A stretch of DNA of 43,458 nt from an uncultured Oscillospiraceae bacterium (lineage in GTDB: Bacteria; Bacillota; Clostridia; Oscillospirales; Oscillospiraceae). The translations under genes were made by a program, and so were the position numbers. The stretch is taken from positions 1 through 43,458 of the forward strand of contig CALWYF010000017.1 in the NCBI GenBank assembly GCA_944385705.1, given 5' to 3'. Shown here piece after piece: positions 32,207 through 39,265 of this stretch (position 1 is its first letter; each line of letters opens with the position of its first letter). Under the pieces are notes generated by a model. It had not been told where the DNA came from and did not search any database. It saw only the letters and a list, made by a program, of their open reading frames with translations.

Positions 32207-33235
32207 ATGAAAGCAGCAGTTCTGAAAAATTGGCTGGACCTGGAGCTTTGCGATATTCCAGTGCCTGTGCCCGGCAAGGATGAGGCCCTCATCAAGGTGA
32301 AGCTGGCCGGTGTCTGCGGCTCCGATATCGTTGTCTACCGTGGCAAGCACATGACTGCCACCGTGCCTACCGTCCTCAGCCATGAGATACTGGGCACTAT
32401 TGAGACCCTGCCCGAGGGCTATGCCGGCCCCTTCAAGGTGGGTCAGAGAGTTCTGATGAACCCCATCATCTCCTGCGGTCACTGTGCCGCCTGCAAGCGT
32501 GGCCTGGGCCATGTGTGCGAGAACCTGAAGCTGCTGGGCATCCATGTGGACGGCGGCTTTGCCGAGTACACCAAGGTGGGCGTTGACAAGCTGGTGGCTG
32601 TGCCCGACGATATGCCGGACTATGTGGCCATCCTCTCCGAGCCCTTTGCCGTGGGCTACCACGTGATGATGACCAGCAAGATCCAGAAGGGTGACACCGT
32701 GTTTATTTCCGGCGGCGCTGCCGTGGGTCTGTACATCGCCATCTTTGCCCGGGCCTGGGGTGCCAGCCGGGTCATAGTCTCCGAGATAAACGAGCCTCGC
32801 CGTCAGTTTGTGGAGTCCATGGGCATTGAGACCATCAATCCTTCCCAGACCGACGCCATGGATCTGATGCGTGAGGTTACCGACGGCGGTGGCTTCGATG
32901 TGGTGTTTGACACCTCCGGAGCTCCCGGCCCCACTCTCATGATGCCCGACCTCTGCCGCTGCGGCGGCAAGATGATGAGCCTGAACCTCTCCGGCGACGA
33001 GTACAAGTTCGTCATCGGCAAGGTCAGCTTCAAGGAGCAGACCCTCATCGGCAACCGCCTGTACACTCAGGAGGAGTTCGAGCTGGGCACCAAGTTCGTG
33101 GCCGACCACTGGCGTGAGCTGGGTCTGGACCGCATGGTCACCGACCGCCTGCCCCTCAGCGACATTGAAAAGGCTCTCCACATGATGCTCAACGGCGAGA
33201 ATATCTGCAAGATAGTCATCAACTGCCAGGAGTAA
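32207..33235 (+). CDS. Zinc-dependent alcohol/polyol dehydrogenase (MDR family)
   Basis: A 342-residue medium-chain dehydrogenase. The catalytic zinc residues fit C37 (GVCGSD) and H59-E60 (LSHE); the structural zinc cysteines are C90, C93, C96 and C104. The NAD-binding motif is a variant (SGGAAVGLYIA) and the C-terminal half is typical of threonine/sorbitol/idonate dehydrogenases. Its substrate is probably a sugar acid or polyol linked to uronate breakdown, for example a 5-keto or tagaturonate-like acid, but this is not decided by sequence. SD TTTAGGAGAAGA. It is separated from the SDR gene by the R1/R2 repeats and followed by a good terminator. Confidence 0.88.
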   Translation: MKAAVLKNWLDLELCDIPVPVPGKDEALIKVKLAGVCGSDIVVYRGKHMTATVPTVLSHEILGTIETLPEGYAGPFKVGQRVLMNPIISCGHCAACKRGLGHVCENLKLLGIHVDGGFAEYTKVGVDKLVAVPDDMPDYVAILSEPFAVGYHVMMTSKIQKGDTVFISGGAAVGLYIAIFARAWGASRVIVSEINEPRRQFVESMGIETINPSQTDAMDLMREVTDGGGFDVVFDTSGAPGPTLMMPDLCRCGGKMMSLNLSGDEYKFVIGKVSFKEQTLIGNRLYTQEEFELGTKFVADHWRELGLDRMVTDRLPLSDIEKALHMMLNGENICKIVINCQE

Positions 33236-33253
33236 AAAAGAATAAAGCATAAC

Positions 33254-33285
33254 AAAAATCCGTGGGCGTAAACCCACGGATTTTT
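33254..33285 (+). terminator. Terminator of the uronate locus
   Basis: A 13-bp stem (AAAAATCCGTGGG 33254-33266, CCCACGGATTTTT 33273-33285) with a 6-nt loop and T6. It lies 18 bases after the zinc dehydrogenase stop and closes the catabolic locus. Confidence 0.92.
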
Positions 33286-33290
33286 TCAGC

Positions 33291-33410
33291 TTGTCAAAGA
33301 AGGCATAGCCTTCTTTGACAAAAGGGCAACCGCCACTTCTCATTCATTCCGTTGCAGCTCCTTCCCGAATCAAACCCGCCTTCGCTGGGCTTTGATTCGG
33401 ATAATTATGT
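33291..33410. repeat. Intergenic hairpin repeat R3, diverged relative of R1/R2
   Basis: Same order of parts as R1 and R2. An upstream hairpin (33291-33304 with 33308-33321, perfect 14 bp, loop ATA) is followed by a CACT...CCTTCC linker and a downstream hairpin (CCGAATCAAA 33365-33374 with TTTGATTCGG 33391-33400). Its loop, cccgccttcgctgggc, is nearly that of R1. GGATA follows. Stems share no sequence with R1/R2 but are fully paired. Confidence 0.75.
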
Positions 33411-33417
33411 GAGGAGT

Positions 33418-33450
33418 GTTTTCCGCGACGCACATGTCGCCGCGGAAAAC
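33418..33450. repeat. Inverted repeat next to R3
   Basis: A perfect 10-bp inverted repeat (GTTTTCCGCG 33418-33427, CGCGGAAAAC 33441-33450) around 13 bases that contain a further GAC/GTC pairing. It adjoins R3 in the 292-base gap 33236-33527, which is otherwise non-coding. Confidence 0.75.
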
Positions 33451-33461
33451 GATTGAAATTA

Positions 33462-33483
33462 TTTTTTCGCCGCGGCGAAAAAA
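33462..33483. repeat. Perfect 22-bp palindrome
   Basis: Six T, then CGCCG, mirrored as CGGCG and six A, with no spacer. In DNA it is a perfect two-fold symmetric site. As RNA it would need an unpaired turn. It lies 45 bases past the stop of the leftward anti-sigma-like gene and may form part of its 3' end. Confidence 0.7.
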
Positions 33484-33527
33484 CTCTGCGAGGCTTTTTG
33501 AGTATTAAGTAAATGACTGTTCCCGCC

Positions 33528-35240
33528 CTATTTGAACATGGTGAAATCTATATCGTCGGCTACCATCTGCAAATATCCTGCGTCGGCCCCGCCGGGGGCA
33601 TAGGCGATAACATAGGCGCTGTCCGCCTCATAGATAATGCTGCAATAGGAGAGGACGGGATATTTATTGGAGCCGCTGGGTACGATGTACACCTGCTCAC
33701 CGCAGGCGCTGTCGTAGGCCCAGCCTTCCAGCTCCGGGTTCACCACCGGCTGGATTAGTGGATAGAAGGCGCCCTTGGGAATATAGTGTACTCCATAACC
33801 GGAACGGAAGGCCGAAATGTCACAAAAGGCGGCGCCATTGTCGTAGGCTATCACCCGGAAGATACTGCCCTCAGTGCAGAATTTCCCGGCGCCGAAAAGC
33901 TCATACATCTCCTCGTCCGTACAGCTCTTCCGCTCCCTTTCACTGAGCGCTACTCCGCCGCCGTAGCTCATATCACCGTCGGGGATGATTTCATTTCCAA
34001 TAACAGAGGTGTTGTTTATGGGATATACCAAATCTGGGTACTGCTCCATGACCTGATCCCTAATGGATAAGATAGTCTCGTCAGCCACGGCGAAGCTGTT
34101 TTTATAACTGAATAACATGGTTCCTTTCACATAGCTGCTGTTCTCCGGCAGGGTGCCCGCATACTCGCAGACTAAAGTATAAAACTCGGCGGATGCCTTG
34201 TACTCGTCGGTGGCCAGCCAGTCGGCCATGGTCATCAGCCCCTCCTTGGGCTTGGCCTGGGCGGCCTCCACCTTGAGGACGCTGTCCAGATCCAAATCAT
34301 CACCGCCCTTGGCGGCGGTATCAAAGTCGAACTGGTCCGCCAGCAGCTCCGCCTGTTCCTTTGACCCGGCGGAAGCAAATACGGTAAAGATATAATCCCC
34401 CTTCTCACAGAAGATGAACAGCCCGCAGTCACCGGTGACCTGGCTGGGCACGGTGTTCCGGGCCAGGTTCAGCTCGTCCCCCGAGGCGTTTATATATTGC
34501 CATTCCTCATAATCGCCGCTGTCGTACACCGTGGTCAGACTGGGGTCCAGCACTCCCTTCCGACCCCGGATAAAGCTGAGCACATGCTCCTGCTCCCCGG
34601 CAGTGACATAGCCCTCAAATTTATAGGAGCCGTCTTCATAGAGATACATGGGACTGAGGCTGTTGTCCGAGAGCACGAAGGGTTCACAGCCGCTGACCTT
34701 GTAGAACTTGGCGTCAGTGGGCGGCGCATACATCTGGCTGTGGAGCTTCACATTATACTTTTCACTGATCTCCAGGAGCTTGTCCAGCATGGCTTGGTCG
34801 TAAGCCGCGTATATCATGTAGTAGCTCTCCATCAGCTCATCCCCGCCCAGCCAGCTCAGGTCGGTGTCGTTGGAGAAGCTGTGCTGGGAAACATACTCAT
34901 TGTGGAAGGCTACCCATTCTGCATGTGCCTGGGCTTCCGGGCTGCCGGCAATGCCGTTCATGCTGATGTAGCCCTCCACTGGCGTCTCCTCGCCTATGAT
35001 GAGAGATACGCTGGTGGGCTCTGCAGGTTCGGTTATGCGCTGGGCCAGGCCGAACCAGCCGGCGGCGTAGGCCACGGCGCAGAGAGCGGCAAAGAGGGAC
35101 ACTATCACCGCCGCAATGAGAAGGGTGCGCCCCGCTTTCCGGGGCATGGAGGAGCGGCGGTCTCTCAAGGCCGGGGCGGCCTCCAGAATATATCTTTCAT
35201 CGATATGCTCCAGCATATCCAAAATTCGCTGCTGTTTCAC
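33528..35240 (-). CDS. Putative anti-sigma factor with large extracytoplasmic region
   Basis: A 570-residue protein with a short cytoplasmic N-terminal part (residues 1-36: MKQQRILDMLEHIDERYILEAAP), one membrane helix (about 38-60) and a large outside region of over 500 residues. That region appears to hold two related halves with repeated elements such as CGLFIFCEKGDYIFTVFAS and CSIIYEADSAYVIAYAPGGADAG. Its start overlaps the ECF sigma stop by 4 bases (ATGA). Position and topology point to a membrane anti-sigma factor that releases the sigma factor on an outside signal. There is no zinc HxxxCxxC motif, so it would belong to a different class of anti-sigma. I recognise no named domain in the outer part. 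Confidence 0.75.
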   Translation of the reverse strand: MKQQRILDMLEHIDERYILEAAPALRDRRSSMPRKAGRTLLIAAVIVSLFAALCAVAYAAGWFGLAQRITEPAEPTSVSLIIGEETPVEGYISMNGIAGSPEAQAHAEWVAFHNEYVSQHSFSNDTDLSWLGGDELMESYYMIYAAYDQAMLDKLLEISEKYNVKLHSQMYAPPTDAKFYKVSGCEPFVLSDNSLSPMYLYEDGSYKFEGYVTAGEQEHVLSFIRGRKGVLDPSLTTVYDSGDYEEWQYINASGDELNLARNTVPSQVTGDCGLFIFCEKGDYIFTVFASAGSKEQAELLADQFDFDTAAKGGDDLDLDSVLKVEAAQAKPKEGLMTMADWLATDEYKASAEFYTLVCEYAGTLPENSSYVKGTMLFSYKNSFAVADETILSIRDQVMEQYPDLVYPINNTSVIGNEIIPDGDMSYGGGVALSERERKSCTDEEMYELFGAGKFCTEGSIFRVIAYDNGAAFCDISAFRSGYGVHYIPKGAFYPLIQPVVNPELEGWAYDSACGEQVYIVPSGSNKYPVLSYCSIIYEADSAYVIAYAPGGADAGYLQMVADDIDFTMFK

Positions 35241-35797
35241 AGGGAGATCCCCTCCTTTTCCAAAAGCAGTCTCAGCTTGTCCCTGGAGCGCAGCAGGGAC
35301 ATTTTCACATTACTCTCGCTGATGTTAAGGTCGGCGGCGATCTCCTTCACCGGACTGAGGTACCAGTAACGGCGTACAAAGATCTTCCGCTGACCTACCG
35401 GCAGGGTGGAGAGAAAATAGTTCAGCAGTTCTGCCAGGCTCAGGTCGTCCACCAGCCTGTCGGAGCTGTCCCGTGAGGGGACGCAGTCCCCCAGCTCCTC
35501 CAGGGCCAGGGGCACCTGGCCGAAATTCCGCTTGGCGGCGGAGAGACGGCTGAATCTGTTCAGGGCGATGTTTCTGGTGATGCGGCCGACGTAGCTTTTC
35601 AGCACCTGGGGGCACTTGGTGGGTATGCTGTTCCAGACGCCCAGGTAGGCGTCGTTGACGCACTCCTCGCTGTCCTCCCGGTCAAGGAGGATGTTCCGGG
35701 CTATATATCGGCAGTAGGCGCCGTACTTGCTCTCCGTCTCCGCAATGGCGGACTCCGAGCGCTGCCAGTACAGCTCCACTATCTCTCTGTCTTCCAT
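35237..35797 (-). CDS. ECF RNA polymerase sigma factor
   Basis: A 186-residue sigma-70 family protein with region 2 (YCRYIARNILLDREDSEECVNDAYLGVWNSIP, residues 29-60, and LKSYVGRITRNIALNRF) and region 4 (LPVGQRKIFVRRYWYLSPVKEIAADLNISESNVKMSLLRSRDKLR). The two are joined by a linker of about 45 residues. It directs RNA polymerase to a small set of promoters, probably including its own. It is followed with a 4-base overlap by a membrane anti-sigma-like protein. Confidence 0.93.
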   Translation of the reverse strand: MEDREIVELYWQRSESAIAETESKYGAYCRYIARNILLDREDSEECVNDAYLGVWNSIPTKCPQVLKSYVGRITRNIALNRFSRLSAAKRNFGQVPLALEELGDCVPSRDSSDRLVDDLSLAELLNYFLSTLPVGQRKIFVRRYWYLSPVKEIAADLNISESNVKMSLLRSRDKLRLLLEKEGISL

Positions 35798-35901
35798 GGG
35801 CTTCCCTCCATCCTTCAGTTGTTAAAGGCCTTTCACCTATATACTCAGGAAAAAGCCTCTCCGGGTCACAGCATTTTAAAATTATTTCAGTTTTATTTTA
35901 C

Positions 35902-35930
35902 ATTAGACAGGATAATAGGGCAAAGGACAA
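35902..35930 (-). promoter_or_regulatory. Possible vegetative promoter of the ECF sigma gene
   Basis: Read leftwards: TTGTCC (35925-35930), 17 bp, TCTAAT (35902-35907), giving a leader of about 100 bases. A self-regulated ECF promoter could also lie between 35798 and 35880 but has no obvious consensus. Confidence 0.4.
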
Positions 35931-35977
35931 ATTACGCTGGGGAAACAGGAAAATCTTTACAAGTTTTTAACTCACCC

Positions 35978-36007
35978 TTGACATAAATGTCGGAAAGGGC
36001 ATATACT
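35978..36007 (+). promoter_or_regulatory. Promoter of the MATE gene
   Basis: TTGACA (35978-35983), 18 bp, TATACT (36002-36007). The start point would be near 36014. This excludes the upstream in-frame ATG at 35987, which lies inside the promoter, and supports the TTG start at 36041. Confidence 0.75.
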
Positions 36008-36040
36008 TTTTTTGAATGTATATATGGAGGTGGGCTTAAC

Positions 36041-37408
36041 TTGTCCATACTGCATAAAGCCAGGCACGACACGGACATGACTCAGGGCAGCATAGCAAGG
36101 TTGCTGGTGGCCTTTGCCGTACCCTTGATGATTGGCAACCTTTTCCAGCAGCTTTATAATACGGTGGACTCCCTGATAGTGGGCAACTTTGTCAGCAAGC
36201 AGGCCTTGGCGGCTGTGGGCTGCACAGGGCCTATAATCAATACCCTTATCGGACTTTTCAGCGGCCTTGCCACAGGAGCCTCCGTGGTCATTTCCCAGTA
36301 TTATGGGGCAAAGGACGAGGAAAAGCTGGGCAAGGCGGTACATACCACGGTGATGCTCACTCTGGTCACCTGCGTGGTGCTGACGGTGGTGGGCGTCTGG
36401 GCCACACCTCTGATGCTGGAACTGATGGATACACCGCCGGATGTTTTCAGCAAAGCTGAGCTGTACCTGCGCATATACTTCGGCGGAGTGTCGGGTCTGC
36501 TGCTGTATAACATCGGCTCCGGAATACTGCGGGCCGTGGGAGACTCTACCCGGCCTCTGTATTTTCTTATATTCTCCGCTGTTATGAACACGGTGCTGGA
36601 CCTGTTCTTCGTGGCGGTTTTGAAGCAGGGCATAGCCGGTGCTGCCATAGCCACCATAATATCCCAGTTTGTCTCTGCCATTCTGGTCATGCTGCTTCTG
36701 CTGCGCTCCAAGGACTCCTACCGTCTGGAAATCTCCCAGCTGAGGATGCACAAGGGCATGCTCCGGCGTATCTGCAATATCGGCATACCCTCCTCCCTGC
36801 AAATGGGCATAACCGCCTTCTCCAATATCTTTGTCATGGGCTATATCAACCACTTTGAGAGCTCCTGCATGGCGGGCTGGACGGCCTACAACAAGCTGGA
36901 CGCTCTGGCCATGCTGCCGATGCAGAGCCTGTCCCTGGCCCTGACCACCTTTGTGGGCCAGAATCTTGGGGCAGGGGACCTGAAGCGGGCCAAGGCCGGG
37001 CCGCGCTACGGCCTGATAATGGGCTATATAGTTACGGCCATAATCCTGGTGCCCATGATGGTGTTTGCCCCTCAGCTTACGGCCCTCTTTAACGACGACA
37101 GGGAGGTCATAGAGTTCGGCACGCTTTTTGTACGCCTGTGCACTCCCTTCTATGTGGCCTTTGTTATAAACCAGGTTTACTCCGGAGCCCTCCGGGGCGC
37201 AGGGGACGCCAAGAACACCATGTATATCATGCTCTTCTCCTTCGTGGTGTTCCGGCAGATATATCTGTTCATCGTATCCCGCATGGGGGCCACCGCAGGG
37301 GTCATTGCCCTGGGCTACCCCATGGGCTGGATGATGTGCAGCGCCCTGCTGCTTATCTACTATTATAAAGGGCACTGGGCCAGAAGGCTCAATCTGGTGA
37401 AGGACTGA
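36041..37408 (+). CDS. MATE family efflux transporter (TTG start)
   Basis: A 455-residue exporter of the multidrug and toxic compound extrusion family, with twelve predicted helices in two related halves. Typical segments are LLVAFAVPLMIGNLFQQLYNTVDSLIVGNFV, ATGASVVISQYYGAK, GSGILRAVGDSTRP and, in the second half, QSLSLALTTFVGQNLGAGD and YSGALRGAGDAKNTMY. It uses a sodium or proton gradient to remove cationic drugs or metabolites. The start is TTG at 36041, ten bases after GGAGG at 36026-36030. The next in-frame ATG at 36077 has no SD and would cut the family's N-terminal lead. No regulator is adjacent. Confidence 0.93.
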   Translation: MSILHKARHDTDMTQGSIARLLVAFAVPLMIGNLFQQLYNTVDSLIVGNFVSKQALAAVGCTGPIINTLIGLFSGLATGASVVISQYYGAKDEEKLGKAVHTTVMLTLVTCVVLTVVGVWATPLMLELMDTPPDVFSKAELYLRIYFGGVSGLLLYNIGSGILRAVGDSTRPLYFLIFSAVMNTVLDLFFVAVLKQGIAGAAIATIISQFVSAILVMLLLLRSKDSYRLEISQLRMHKGMLRRICNIGIPSSLQMGITAFSNIFVMGYINHFESSCMAGWTAYNKLDALAMLPMQSLSLALTTFVGQNLGAGDLKRAKAGPRYGLIMGYIVTAIILVPMMVFAPQLTALFNDDREVIEFGTLFVRLCTPFYVAFVINQVYSGALRGAGDAKNTMYIMLFSFVVFRQIYLFIVSRMGATAGVIALGYPMGWMMCSALLLIYYYKGHWARRLNLVKD

Positions 37409-37442
37409 ACTGTCGGAAAAAGCTAAAGGAAATTGATATAAC

Positions 37443-37477
37443 AAAATCCAGGCGGGGGTTTTCCCGCCTGGATTTTT
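37443..37477 (+). terminator. Terminator between the MATE and lipoprotein genes
   Basis: A 14-bp perfect stem (AAAATCCAGGCGGG 37443-37456, CCCGCCTGGATTTT 37463-37476) with a 6-nt loop and T5. A-rich and T-rich flanks make it usable by both convergent genes. Confidence 0.9.
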
Positions 37478-37498
37478 ATGCTGTCTGTATAATTGCCT

Positions 37499-38272
37499 TC
37501 ACTCTTCCAATGGGAAGAACAGGTCGGCCACTGCCTGGGTATTGTCTTCGAGGTAAGAGGTTATGGTAGTGGTGACCATGTAGGAGCCCTTGAAGGGGTC
37601 AAAGAGCTGCAGCATATAGCAGGTAACCCCCTGAGTGTCATATACGGTCTTCATACCATAGTGTTCTTCTCCCAGAAAATTTACCTTTACCTTTTCAACG
37701 CTGCTGACGCTCATGCCCGCAGATTCGTATACGGAAACGAGCTGGTCGACCTGTCCCATGGCGGTGTCCAGCATCTGCTCCTCGTCCATGGTGAGGTAGA
37801 GCAGCCTCTCGCTCAAGGCCATTTTGCTGTACACCACGTTGACGGAGGAGAAAAGGTCGGCGCTTTCTGCGTACATATCCGTCAGAGTGCTTATGTTTGC
37901 AGAGTCCAAAACGCCCTCAGCATCCGCCTCGTCTATAAGCTGAGAGGCAATGTCGCTGAGGTCCTGGAGCTGCTGGGCGTCGGCAAAGGTCCAGCTGCCG
38001 TCCAGAGTGCAGCCGAAGCCGGCATAGCTGTTGGTGTAGGTGCTGCCGGAGAACTGGCCCAGGCTCAGCTGACGCTCAGCCTCCGCCGTTTCGCCCTCCT
38101 CTGCCGGGGCGGTTTCCGAAGCAGGGCTGGGCTCACTGACGGACTCGGCCGCCGGGGTCTCAGTAGCTGCCGGGACAATGCTGCTTTTCTCCGGCTCCCG
38201 GCCTCCGCAGCCGGAAAGCAGCAAAGCCGACAGAAGCAACAGGGTCAAAAACAGGCTGATTTTCCTTGTCAT
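37499..38272 (-). CDS. Lipoprotein of unknown function
   Basis: A 257-residue secreted lipoprotein: MTRKISLFLTLLLLSALLLSGCGG is a clear signal with the lipidated Cys at about residue 22. A low-complexity, Pro/Ala/Glu/Ser-rich tether (to about residue 75) follows, then a globular part of about 180 residues with YTNSYAGFGCTLDGSWTFAD near its start. The globular part is not recognised, though its N-terminal motif (a folded domain beginning YxNxxxGFGCxLxxxW) is like DUF-type lipoproteins of gut Clostridia. The ATG at 38272 is preferred over 38281 because the SD GGGAGAGG directly abuts the earlier ATG. Confidence 0.85.
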   Translation of the reverse strand: MTRKISLFLTLLLLSALLLSGCGGREPEKSSIVPAATETPAAESVSEPSPASETAPAEEGETAEAERQLSLGQFSGSTYTNSYAGFGCTLDGSWTFADAQQLQDLSDIASQLIDEADAEGVLDSANISTLTDMYAESADLFSSVNVVYSKMALSERLLYLTMDEEQMLDTAMGQVDQLVSVYESAGMSVSSVEKVKVNFLGEEHYGMKTVYDTQGVTCYMLQLFDPFKGSYMVTTTITSYLEDNTQAVADLFFPLEE

Positions 38273-38317
38273 AACAGTCATCCTCTCCCAATTGATTTCC
38301 GCTGTGGATTTGCTTTA

Positions 38318-38346
38318 ACTATAGCATATGAGGGAGTCAGCTGCAA
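38318..38346 (-). promoter_or_regulatory. Promoter of the lipoprotein gene, extended -10
   Basis: Read leftwards: TTGCAG (38341-38346), 17 bp, TATAGT (38318-38323), with TG one base before the -10. The start point near 38311 leaves a 39-base leader. Confidence 0.75.
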
Positions 38347-38375
38347 CAGAGCTGAAAAACTTAAGAAGAATTAAG

Positions 38376-38412
38376 GAAAGCCCGGGGCAATTCAGTTATG
38401 CTCCGGGCTTTC
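38376..38412 (-). terminator. Terminator of the PHP phosphoesterase operon
   Basis: GAAAGCCCGGGGC (38376-38388) pairs with GCTCCGGGCTTTC (38400-38412), 13 positions with one G-T wobble and an 11-nt loop, 10 bases after the PHP stop. The T tract read leftwards is weak. Confidence 0.65.
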
Positions 38413-38422
38413 GCTGCAATGT

Positions 38423-39265
38423 TTACTTTCCCGCCGCTTCCTTCAGCCTTTCCAGCCATTCATAGGGGACATGCAGCCTGTTTTCTATGCCGCTGCCAAG
38501 GCAGATACGGGGCTTGTTGCTGCCGTGGTAGTCGCTGCCGCCGGTCTTGATAAGACCGTATTCCTCCGCCAGGGCTTCCAGATAGGCGCTCTGCTCCGGG
38601 GCATAGCCGCTGTAGCGGCACTCCATGCCCCGCAGTCCCTGGGTCATGCAATACTCTATCAGCTCCCGGAGGCCGGGATCATCCAGCTGATACTGGAAGG
38701 GATGGGCCAGCACCGGCACTCCTCCGGCGAGGCGGATTATTTCTATGGCCTTCTCAATTGGCAGAATGGTACGGCCCACGTAATACCGCTGGCCCTTTTC
38801 CACATAGCGGTCAAAGGCGTCTCTGACGTTTTTGGCCAGACCCAGCTCCACTAAAAGGTCGGCAAAGTGGGGCCTGCCTATCACCGGGCCGAAGCGTTTT
38901 TTCATATCCTCGTAGTCCACCGGCAGCCCGTCGGCGGCCATGAGCCGGCACATCTCCTTATTGCGCTTGTCCCTGTCCTCCACAACCCAGTTGAGGACCT
39001 GCTCCAGATGTGGGGAGTGGGGGTCGATGTAATAACCCAGAATGTGGACGGCACGGCGGAACTTTGTGCTTATCTCAATGCCGGGGACGGTCTCTATCCC
39101 CAGCTCTTCCCCGGCTTTTTTCAGCTCCGGGTAGCCCAGGACGGTGTCGTGGTCGGTAAGGGCCAGGGCGGAGAGCCCCTGGCGAACAGCCAGCTCCGCC
39201 AGCTGCCCGGGGGAGACGGTGCCGTCGGAGGCGGTGCTGTGGGCGTGCAGGTCTATAAGCTTCAT
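38423..39265 (-). CDS. PHP domain phosphoesterase
   Basis: A 280-residue metal-dependent phosphoesterase of the PHP family, related to RNase AM/3',5'-nucleotide bisphosphate phosphatase (YciV). The metal-binding motifs are in place: DLHAHSTASDGT (residues 4-15), ALTDHDTVLGY, the glutamate in PGIEIS, VLAHPFQY, and GGSDYHG near the end. The start overlaps the stop of the amidohydrolase gene by four bases (ATGA), so translation is coupled. A longer frame upstream only shadows that gene. Exact substrate unknown. Confidence 0.92.
   Translation of the reverse strand: MKLIDLHAHSTASDGTVSPGQLAELAVRQGLSALALTDHDTVLGYPELKKAGEELGIETVPGIEISTKFRRAVHILGYYIDPHSPHLEQVLNWVVEDRDKRNKEMCRLMAADGLPVDYEDMKKRFGPVIGRPHFADLLVELGLAKNVRDAFDRYVEKGQRYYVGRTILPIEKAIEIIRLAGGVPVLAHPFQYQLDDPGLRELIEYCMTQGLRGMECRYSGYAPEQSAYLEALAEEYGLIKTGGSDYHGSNKPRICLGSGIENRLHVPYEWLERLKEAAGK

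Noticed and set aside
33236-33527. CRISPR-like array because of several repeats close together
   Set aside because: The repeats are inverted pairs of different sequence, not one direct repeat with unique spacers, and no cas gene is present.
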